Shown in pieces: positions 1-7,900 of a stretch of 64,000 nucleotides of DNA (positions are counted from its first letter, which is position 1; every line of letters begins with the position of its first letter). The DNA comes from Methanobrevibacter wolinii SH. GTDB taxonomy: Archaea > Methanobacteriota > Methanobacteria > Methanobacteriales > Methanobacteriaceae. A program made the position numbers and the translations under genes. The notes beneath the pieces are model-generated. The model ran no database searches. It was given only the letters and a program-made list of their open reading frames with translations, and was not told the origin of the DNA. Where the stretch lies: positions 1-64,000 of the forward strand of contig NZ_KK211378.1 of the NCBI RefSeq assembly GCF_000621965.1. Direction: 5' to 3'.

Positions 1-2
1 TA

Positions 3-329
3 AACATAAAACACCTTGATGATGTTTTAAGCTACTCCTTAAACATATTTAAAAATAAAAAGCAATTAAATAAAAATAAAAGACTATTTAAACGATTAAA
101 AAAAGAATTAATCAGTAAACTCATGAATTGGAAACATTACAAACCAATAAGAGGTAAAATCGAAGACTATTTCAAAGTACTTAAAAATTCATTAGAAATG
201 AGAAAAATACACAAATTTACACCAAAATCAGTAGAAAAAACCTTATATTTATATGTATTATTAGGAACACTACTTGTACAAAACTCAGATACATCAAAAA
301 CAGGCCTACAAAAGCTCTCACAAATGTGA
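3..329 (+). pseudogene. Transposase C-terminal part, cut by the window edge
   Basis: An open frame enters from the left edge and ends at TGA 327-329, giving about 108 residues. An internal ATG at 123 exists, but the frame is open upstream of it. The run YKPIRGKIEDYFKVLK followed by a hydrophobic segment (LYLYVLLGTLLV) resembles the C-terminal end of DDE (IS4/IS5-like) transposases, where R-G-x-I-E lies near the last catalytic Glu. The rest lies outside the window, so I cannot say whether the element is intact. It borders the repeat-cassette zone, which fits a plastic region. Family assignment is by motif recall only. Confidence 0.6.
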
Positions 330-423
330 AAAATTCAGGCCCCTAAAAAAATTATAATTTTAAATGTGTTATTAAAAAGGGATTGTTTTTTTAATCCATT
401 TTATTTTTTTAATTGTATTATTA

Positions 424-459
424 TTTCAATTGTGCTTAATATTGTACTCACAATTGAAA
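424..459. terminator. Hairpin downstream of the transposase
   Basis: TTTCAATTGTG (424-434) and CACAATTGAAA (449-459) form a perfect 11-bp inverted repeat with a 14-base loop. It lies 95 bases after the transposase stop and is preceded by T-runs. It may be a transcription terminator or part of the end of the insertion element. Confidence 0.45.
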
Positions 460-491
460 ATAATATTTCTAATTTTTCAATATTTTCTCAT

Positions 492-527
492 GTTTTTAAT
501 TTTTCTTTAAATATATGATTTATGAAT
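492..527 (+). repeat. Degenerate copy of the 37-bp cassette repeat (copy 1)
   Basis: Shares the GTTTTTAATTTTTC start and the ATGATTTATGAAT end with the seven near-identical copies between 4385 and 18669. It has lost the G of CG and has ATAT in the centre. The TTCGT arm of the dyad is broken, so it is probably no longer a functional site. Same orientation as all others. Confidence 0.6.
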
Positions 528-792
528 TTCTATTTCTTTTGCAAGGAAAGTGACTCTTTTATAATTTTAGATTTTAAATATAATCTAAATTAAATTAAAA
601 AGTATATTAAAATTACTTATTATTATAAATAGACAAATAAAGATATATTGAAAAAAGATAAATAAATATTGATTATTCCTCATTTTATTTTATTTATTTT
701 AAAAAAATAGAACAATGTTCATAAATATCGTAAAATTGTATAAGCTTTTTAAATAAAATTAAAGAAAAAAACTTCAAATTAAAGAAAAAATC

Positions 793-801
793 TTATAAAT
801 A
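793..801 (+). promoter_or_regulatory. Probable TATA box of the first adhesin gene
   Basis: TTATAAATA preceded by an A-rich stretch (AAAGAAAAAATC) fits an archaeal BRE/TATA element. Transcription would begin about 25 bases downstream, before both candidate starts (859 and 901). AT-rich context weakens the call. Confidence 0.4.
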
Positions 802-858
802 AATCTTGTTTTCAAAAGATATATATTATCTAAATTAATATTAATACATATTGAATGA

Positions 859-3800
859 ATGTATATATTCTTCAATAAAAATTTAAAAGGAGGTGAAAAC
901 ATTAATAGAAAGTGTTTAATACTAGTTTCTTTATTAATATTCCTTCTTTCAATTTCTTCTGTTGTTGCTGAAGATTTTAATAATTTATCAGATACAAATA
1001 GTAGTTTTGATCTTGATATAAATTCTAGTAATACATCTACACTAAATGTTAATTATGAGAATTCTGATAATTTAACCTCTCAAAATAATAATGTTTCAAT
1101 ATTAACTGACGAAGAAAACCATTCATTTACAGATTTACAATCTTTATTAAATTCAAGTAAATCAAATACAATAAATTTAACAAATGATTATACATGTAAT
1201 AGTACAATCGATTCAGAAATAATTAATGCTGGAGGAATCAATTTTTCCCCATCAGAAACAACATCATATACAATAAATGGTAATGGTCACATTCTTGATG
1301 GGAATCATTTAACAAGAATTTTCAATTGTAATAATTTCAATGGAAATCTAACATTAAACAATATTGTCTTTAAAGGTGGAAATTCCACACAATATGGTGG
1401 AGCTATATATTGGTACACAAATTATACACTTAATTTAATAAACTGTACCTTCATTAACAGTAAATCAAATGGTGGAGGAGCAGTATATGTAAAAAGTACA
1501 AATGGTACTATAATCAACTCAACATTTATCAACAACACTGCAGATGGTGGTGGTGCAATCCAATGGATAAGTGAAAATGCAACTTTAACTAATACAAAAT
1601 TCATTAATAACGCAGCGACAAATTTTGGTGGGGCAATCTATTTAATAGGTTCAAATGCAACTTTAACTAATACAAAATTCACTAACAACACAGCAAGAAG
1701 TTATGGAGGAGCAATATATTGGGGAGGTGCAAATGGTACCACAATCAACACAATATTTGCTAACAACACAGCAACAAGTTATGGTGGAGCAATATATTGG
1801 TTTGGAGAAAATGGTACCACAATCAACACAACTTTTACCAATAACACAGCAAATTATTATGGTGGAGCAATAAGTTGGTCTGGTGCTAATGGAAAAACAA
1901 TTAATTCCCAATTCACTAATAATAAAGTTGATTATTATGGAGGAGCAATTAGATGGTCTGGTGCAAACGGTAGTGTAATAAACTCAACATTTGCTAATAA
2001 TTCTGGTGCATATGGTGGTTCAATCTTTTATATAGATACAAGTAGTACTACAACTAACTCAATATTCATCAATAACACAGCAGAATTTGGTGGTGCTATA
2101 TTTCTTTATAATGCTGGCTTTAAAGTAAATTATAGTAATTTTACAAAAAATAGGGCAAATGTCGGATCTGCATTTTATGATTATTATACTGAAAATAAAA
2201 ATTACACAAATTATATAAATAATACTGTAATTTTAGATAATCAAGCTTATTCAAATGATTTGAATTTTGAAAATTTCACAGGTTCAAATCTAACCTTAAT
2301 ATTCACTGGTTTAAATACTAATTTCAATGGTATTTATTTCCAAGATAATTTTGCTAATAACAATCTATCAGTAGTTAACCTTACATATTGGGGTAAAAAT
2401 GGTATAATAAATACAGGTAATGTTGTGAAAGAATATTTACCTAATTATAATAGTACCCAGGAAGGTATAGATATACATGTAACTGTTAGTGATTTTAAAA
2501 ACAATACAATTATAGATCAGATATATCGTACCGATGAAAATGGTAGAATTATAATTGATTTAAGTAATTACAATAGTAGATATTACAATATTGCAGCATC
2601 ACTTAAAAATGATACATATTACACACCAATAACTAACAATACTGTTTATGATAATAAGGCTAATACAACTGCAGGATTAATACAAAATATTAGTTATGGA
2701 ACAGAAAATATTACACTTATATTCAATGATAATTTAAGTGGAAATATATCTGTATTACTTAATGGAACTGTATATAATGGTACTGTAGAAAATGGTATAT
2801 CCCACGTTAACATTGGAATAAATAATGTTGATAAATACACAGCACTTATATCATATTCAGGAGATAATAACTATAATGGATTTAAAGAGATACCTTTAAA
2901 TTTTTCAATTTATAAAGCAAATCCTGAAATCATTACAAATATTAATAATTCTACATATGGTGATATTAACACTGTTGATATAACTATTATAGGAGTAAAT
3001 GGAGAATTATTAAATGGTACAGTTAAAGTAGATATTAATGGTAGAGATTATAATTTTACCCTTAATAATGGTAAACTTATCTTTGAACTTAATAATTTAT
3101 CAGCAGGAAATTATCCTGTTAAAATTTATTACAATGGCAATAATAACTATAATAACTATACTAATGAAACAAGTTTTACTGTAAATAAAATAAATACAAA
3201 TTTAAATGTAACTTTGATTGATACATATTTCAATGGTAAAAATTATACAGTTAGATTTAATATTACTTTAAAAGACTTCAATCAGAATTTATTAAACAAA
3301 ACTGTTGATGTTACTGTTGATAATAAAACATATACTGTTGATTTAGTAAAGGGTACTAATATATTAAAAATAGATGGTTTAAGTTCTGGTAATTTTACTG
3401 TTGAATCAAGATTTAATGGAACTAATAACTATGCTCCATCAAATAATACAAAAAACTTTACAATAGACTTATTAAAACCAGAATTAACAGTTAATGCAAT
3501 AAGAAATGAAAATAATGTAACTGTATATATTAATCTTAGATATAATGGTACAGGTATAAATGGCACTGTTACTGTAACTATTGACAATAAAAACTATAAT
3601 GTAAATATTATTGATGGAAAAGGTAATTTAACTATATCTAATCTTAAAAATAGTAAATACAATATAAATACAGTATTTAATGGAGATAAAATTTATTCAA
3701 ATGTAAATAATAACACTTCATTCAATATAAATGTTACAAATAATAACAATACAAATAATAACAATACAAATAATAACACTAATAATAAAAATATTACTAA

Positions 3801-3948
3801 CAATATAAATAATAGGATTAGTCCATTAAATAGTCAAAACTCAAAAATTAATATTAAAACTAGTACATTACCAAAAACTGGTAATCCAATATTTGTTTTA
3901 CTCTTAGCTTTATTTATATTAATTATAGCTAAAAAACGTGAAAATTAA
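859..3948 (+). CDS. Adhesin-like surface protein, beta-helix plus Ig-like repeats, LPKTG tail
   Basis: About 1,029 residues. An N-terminal hydrophobic segment ending in SSVVAED is a signal peptide. Residues ~150-450 contain about ten repeats with a GGAI core and TNTxFxNNTA spacing, the pattern of right-handed parallel beta-helix (polymorphic outer-membrane-type) repeats. Residues ~560-960 hold four Ig-like (Big-type) repeats ending in patterns such as SYSGDNNYNG. An Asn-rich linker precedes LPKTG, a hydrophobic helix and a basic end (AKKREN), the layout of a sortase-anchored Gram-positive protein. The ATG at 859 lacks a ribosome site, whereas AAGGAGGTGA (887-896) lies just before an in-frame ATT at 901. 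The real start may be that ATT, which leaves an intact signal peptide. Composition is typical of Methanosphaera/Methanobrevibacter adhesin-like proteins. The partner it binds is unknown. Confidence 0.88.
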   Translation: MYIFFNKNLKGGENINRKCLILVSLLIFLLSISSVVAEDFNNLSDTNSSFDLDINSSNTSTLNVNYENSDNLTSQNNNVSILTDEENHSFTDLQSLLNSSKSNTINLTNDYTCNSTIDSEIINAGGINFSPSETTSYTINGNGHILDGNHLTRIFNCNNFNGNLTLNNIVFKGGNSTQYGGAIYWYTNYTLNLINCTFINSKSNGGGAVYVKSTNGTIINSTFINNTADGGGAIQWISENATLTNTKFINNAATNFGGAIYLIGSNATLTNTKFTNNTARSYGGAIYWGGANGTTINTIFANNTATSYGGAIYWFGENGTTINTTFTNNTANYYGGAISWSGANGKTINSQFTNNKVDYYGGAIRWSGANGSVINSTFANNSGAYGGSIFYIDTSSTTTNSIFINNTAEFGGAIFLYNAGFKVNYSNFTKNRANVGSAFYDYYTENKNYTNYINNTVILDNQAYSNDLNFENFTGSNLTLIFTGLNTNFNGIYFQDNFANNNLSVVNLTYWGKNGIINTGNVVKEYLPNYNSTQEGIDIHVTVSDFKNNTIIDQIYRTDENGRIIIDLSNYNSRYYNIAASLKNDTYYTPITNNTVYDNKANTTAGLIQNISYGTENITLIFNDNLSGNISVLLNGTVYNGTVENGISHVNIGINNVDKYTALISYSGDNNYNGFKEIPLNFSIYKANPEIITNINNSTYGDINTVDITIIGVNGELLNGTVKVDINGRDYNFTLNNGKLIFELNNLSAGNYPVKIYYNGNNNYNNYTNETSFTVNKINTNLNVTLIDTYFNGKNYTVRFNITLKDFNQNLLNKTVDVTVDNKTYTVDLVKGTNILKIDGLSSGNFTVESRFNGTNNYAPSNNTKNFTIDLLKPELTVNAIRNENNVTVYINLRYNGTGINGTVTVTIDNKNYNVNIIDGKGNLTISNLKNSKYNINTVFNGDKIYSNVNNNTSFNINVTNNNNTNNNNTNNNTNNKNITNNINNRISPLNSQNSKINIKTSTLPKTGNPIFVLLLALFILIIAKKREN

Positions 3949-3967
3949 ATATTTTTATTTTATTTTT

Positions 3968-4002
3968 TTTTTTAATTTTTCGTTAATATATGATTTATGA
4001 AT
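3968..4002 (+). repeat. Degenerate copy of the 37-bp cassette repeat (copy 2)
   Basis: Retains TTTTTTAATTTTTCGTTAA and ATGATTT, then TATGAAT instead of TACGAAT. It lies 20 bases after the adhesin stop and contains the stop codon of the 82-aa reverse-strand gene. Same orientation as the array. Confidence 0.65.
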
Positions 4003-4243
4003 TTTTAAACTTTTCTTTTACTTCCTCATATTCTTGTTGATGGAAATAAGGATTTTTTTCAATAAGTTCTGTGATTAAATTATCATTTTCATCAAATAAT
4101 TGCGTTCTTCTAATTTTACCACAAACTTGACTCCAATCCCCAAAGTCATTAGTTTCTGCATAATCAATTATAACCACCATACCATTAGGAAATGTATGAT
4201 TTTCCCCCATATTATCAAACATAATATTACTTATTTTCTTCAT
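3995..4243 (-). CDS. Small hypothetical protein (82 aa)
   Basis: Starts MKKISNIMFDNMGEN, with AAGAGGTTA five bases before the ATG. No family recognised. It is acidic and soluble with no membrane segment. It contains an aromatic-rich middle (VVIIDYAETNDFGDW) and a charged C-terminus. The last two codons and stop (N-S-stop) lie inside degenerate repeat copy 2, so its 3' end was set by the repeat. It is convergent with the adhesin and is probably a cassette gene of mobile origin. Confidence 0.6.
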   Translation of the reverse strand: MKKISNIMFDNMGENHTFPNGMVVIIDYAETNDFGDWSQVCGKIRRTQLFDENDNLITELIEKNPYFHQQEYEEVKEKFKNS

Positions 4244-4384
4244 AATATTAACCTCTTAAATTTTATATATTATTATTTTATTATTAATATTTTTATTAAA
4301 TCTAATTTTTACATTATACTTTTTATTCTTCTTTTAAAATAAAAATATTTTTTAATCATTCTTCCATTCATTTTTATTTCATAT

Positions 4385-4421
4385 GTTTTTTAATTTTTCG
4401 TTAAATTTATGATTTACGAAT
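4385..4421 (+). repeat. 37-bp cassette repeat (copy 3)
   Basis: Full 37-base copy beginning GTTTTTTAATTTTTCG and ending ATGATTTACGAAT. It carries the imperfect dyad TTCGTTAAAT / ATTTACGAA around a TTATG centre. The ATG inside it is the start codon of the 150-aa gene that follows. Confidence 0.92.
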
Positions 4422-4861
4422 TATACACTGTAAGAGTTGATGATTTAGGTGATAAATTAAGATTAACTGGTTTTAATTTTAATAAAACAATTCTTACACA
4501 AATTTATGTTGATGAAAACTATTATACTTTTATTGGAGAAGGGTTCATGTATCTTAATTTGGATTTTAGTATAACCAATGAGAATATTTTAAGGTATATT
4601 AATAATTATAATACTCGTGCAGATAATTTATTTGTAATTAAAGAGAAAGAGAATCAAGATAATAAGATATACAATGAGTATTATTTTAGTAATTTTATAG
4701 ACCAAGTAACATACAATACTACACCTATTGCTCAAGATATGAAGGAATATATTGGTGAGAAAGTAGATAAATCATTAACTAAAGGAAAATGTAAAATAAA
4801 AATAGATACAGATAAACTGAAAAATGTGTTTGATGTATTGTGTTTTTTAATTTTTCGTTAA
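4409..4861 (+). CDS. Cassette gene of unknown function (150 aa) bounded by repeats at both ends
   Basis: The start codon and first four residues (M-I-Y-E) come from repeat copy 3. The last four residues and stop (L-I-F-R, TAA) come from repeat copy 4, so the frame runs exactly from one repeat to the next. The C-terminal LCFLIFR is therefore probably fortuitous read-through into the repeat. No family recognised: soluble, Asn/Tyr-rich, mixed alpha/beta in appearance. No ribosome site is visible, because the upstream bases are the repeat itself. It may be a truncated gene captured in the array or a genuine cassette gene that relies on the repeat for initiation. Confidence 0.55.
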   Translation: MIYELYTVRVDDLGDKLRLTGFNFNKTILTQIYVDENYYTFIGEGFMYLNLDFSITNENILRYINNYNTRADNLFVIKEKENQDNKIYNEYYFSNFIDQVTYNTTPIAQDMKEYIGEKVDKSLTKGKCKIKIDTDKLKNVFDVLCFLIFR

Positions 4862-4878
4862 ATTTATGATTTACGAAT
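4842..4878 (+). repeat. 37-bp cassette repeat (copy 4)
   Basis: Identical to copy 3 over 37 bases. It closes the 150-aa gene on its left. On its right it directly abuts a fragment of a second dptG gene beginning at 4879. Confidence 0.92.
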
Positions 4879-4941
4879 TTAAATCTAATTGATAAAAAAA
4901 GTGATAGCGGTGATGCACAATATGTTAAACCAATATTATAA
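4879..4941 (+). pseudogene. Remnant of a second dptG 3' end, with the first codons of dptH
   Basis: Read on the plus strand, the 20 codons after the repeat give LNLIDKKSDSGDAQYVKPIL and a stop. These are the same residues that end the dptG of the operon on the other strand. Many codons differ only at third positions (for example AGC GGT versus AGT GGA), so it is a diverged allele and not a recent copy. In another frame, ATGTTAAACCAATATTAT (from 4922) matches the first codons of dptH (M-S-N-Q-F-Y). The fragment starts at the base after repeat copy 4 and fades out before the dptH 3' end. Confidence 0.85.
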
Positions 4942-4988
4942 AATTATCATATTATTTTTTTAACAAATAATAAAAAAATAGAAATGAA

Positions 4989-7900
4989 TTAAAGAGGTAT
5001 AGTTACCTCTAAATCATCACCAACAAATTTATAATTATTCAAATATTTTCTAGAATTATTATCAATTCTCATTCTAAATATTAAATTTAAATGTCCAACT
5101 ACTTTTCTTCCATCAATTGTAAAATAGCATATATCTTCATAATTACTTTTAGGAACAAAATACTGAGAAATTTCCCTTGGAACTACAAAAGTTCCATTAT
5201 TTTTTACTTGTTCTGTAAATGTAGTTTTAAAACTAATACGATTTTTAGGTTCTACTTTCTTTTCAATTTTATCATTTAAGAACAGCCTAATTTTAGTTTT
5301 ATCCTCATTTCTCAGATGTTTCTCTTTCAAATAATTTTCAATTTCTTCGTCTTTATGATAAAATATACGTACTAAAGATGAGATTTTAACTTTGAACATC
5401 TTACCGTCAATATAAACAAATTTTTCTTCAAGATCACTTTTTGGAATTATTTTCTCTATATCTCCCCTTTTAATAGCCCATCCATGATTTTTATAGGATA
5501 AACCCGTTTTTACATTGAATTCAATATAATCTTCAAAATCGGCCTCATCAAATGTTTGTTCAGAATCATTTAAAATTGAATCATCAAATCTCTTTAAACT
5601 TTGAACCTCATTACCAGATGAAGATAAAGGCACAACCTTTCCTTTCTGATCATCAAAGTTTTGATTTGAAACTTTATTATTCTTTTCAATGTTTATTAAA
5701 ACATCACCATCATAATCTGAAATATCTGTTCTAGTTTCTAAACGCCTGGGTTCATCACCAATAATTTCATCAACATTTACAATCACAGGTTCTGAAGATT
5801 TCAATTCATCATTTGAATTTAAGAATTCACCTTGAACAACACATTGACCTTTAGTAAGTTTAGTTAATTTCTTTTCCCAATCCTTCTTCCTATTATTATC
5901 TTTAGTTAAAATACCTGCAATTTTTGTAATAGAGTTATCCGTTGGATGAAAGTATATTTTCTCATCAACATTTTCTAATGCATCTAACTCCTCAGATTTA
6001 AAACTTTGAACTGATTGTGTTGCAAATATTCCGGACCATCCAAATTTCCTACCTTCCTTAAGTATTTTGGAAGAAGGTGAATCCTTTCCAAAGTCTAAAT
6101 TTTGAGCTTCATCCAAAACAATTGCAAATGGATTTTTTTCATCACCATTAATTGTTTTATAATGCCATAAATCCCAAAGTATTAACTCGGTTATAACATT
6201 TTGAATATCAGAAGATAGACCTGTTAATTGAATAATTAAAATTTTTCCATCTTTTTTATCTAAAATGCTAGACCAATCAAAATCATCGGAGATAAATGGA
6301 TTTATGTCTAATAATTCAGTTAACTTATTTAAAACGGAGCCTGCCACAGATGAGTCTTCATTCATCAATTCATCTTTAAGGTCTTCAAAGTCCATTTTAT
6401 ATCCATGCTTTTTAATACCCCTAATTACAGCATTATAAATTGTGTTTAATTGTTGATCTCCAAAGTTATATACAGAACCAACAAGGTTTTTAAATCTACT
6501 TGCCACCTTGATTTCATCTTCCAACATAAATTCTCCTTCATCGATCTCAATTTTATAGCTTTTAAATGGATTTAATGAGAATTTATCCCTAACCACTGTA
6601 CGAACATCCAAATTATTACCTACTGATTTTTTGAATTCCTCCTCCAATTTAGATTTTTTAAATCCATCAGTATAATCAATGATTATTGAAGGTATGTTCT
6701 GCTTGGATAATTCTTTAAGGACCCTTTGAATGAAATAAGTTTTTCCTTGACCAGATTTACCTTGAATTAACATGTGCCTATTAGGTAATTTGGAATTTCC
6801 ATATTCCCAATATACTTTGTGGTCATAACCATCCTGTGTTCCAATCAATACCCTTATATTTTCAAGAGAGTCTTTTTGCATTGGAGGTTCAGGGGGACCT
6901 GGGGGATTTATTGGACCTTTAGGACCTTTATGAGTTTTAGGATGTTTTTCACCACCCCCATTACCATCATCACCAATCGGACCATCTGGTTTTTTCGGAA
7001 TATCAAATTTACCTAAATCATTATCATTAAATAGCAAATCAGATGCCTCGATATCAGTTGAATTAGATTGTATTTTTTTTCTCATATCTTCAATCGTATC
7101 AACCAAACCAAGATATGCGTTTTCCATAGGCAATTCAATTATTTGAAGCCCATCTTCTTTAGCTATTGAAGCATTAAAGCAGTCTCTTTTAAATGAAACT
7201 AATGTACCCTTTCCAATTTTATCTTCTAAAATATAAGAGATAATGTAATCATCATTTAACAATTTAGATTTAAATTCTTCTATTCTACTGAAATCCTTTT
7301 CATCCCAAATATGATTAATATTTAATTTTTCAGCGTTTGAAATAAATATTTGTATAAAGAAGTTCCTAAAGAATTTGTTTTTAAATTCACTACCTTCATT
7401 ATCAAATTGTTTTAGTTGATTTTTAAGAAGGTTATAAGTCTCATTTAATTGATTTTTACCTTTATTAATGGTTTGAAAGTCATTTCTTCCAGCTTTAACT
7501 TCTATAGGATAATATAAAATTTCAATAGTTCCGTCATCATTTGTCTTTAAACCAATTAAAAGTAAATCATCACTATAACTTCCCTTTTCAATATCTGATG
7601 AGAAAATTCCCTCATTTTTGCTTAATTTTACATTTCCCGCGATTCTCAAGATTTCCTCCATTGAAATTGGAATCCAAATAATATCTTTATGGTCATAAAT
7701 AGCTAAAGAATATTTAATAGCAGATACAAGACTTAATTTCTCCATATCATAGTTTCCACTTTTACTTGAGATTAATCTAAGTAACCATTCACCATTTATA
7801 CAGTTAAACATTTTAATGATTGAGATAATCTCATCTTTACTAATTTCAATATCTTCCTTATTTCTTAAGAAATCATTAATAATGTCTTCATATTGAACTG

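Larger units (their letters stand above)
330..858. other. Intergenic stretch between transposase and adhesin
   Basis: No credible gene. It holds a hairpin at 424-459, a degenerate copy of the 37-bp repeat at 492-527 and a probable TATA box at 793-801. The rest is AT-rich sequence. Confidence 0.6.

Noticed and set aside
1422-1911. Reverse-strand open frames over the adhesin beta-helix repeats
   Set aside because: They mirror the repeated GGAI coding units of the forward gene, have no ribosome site and vary with the repeat.
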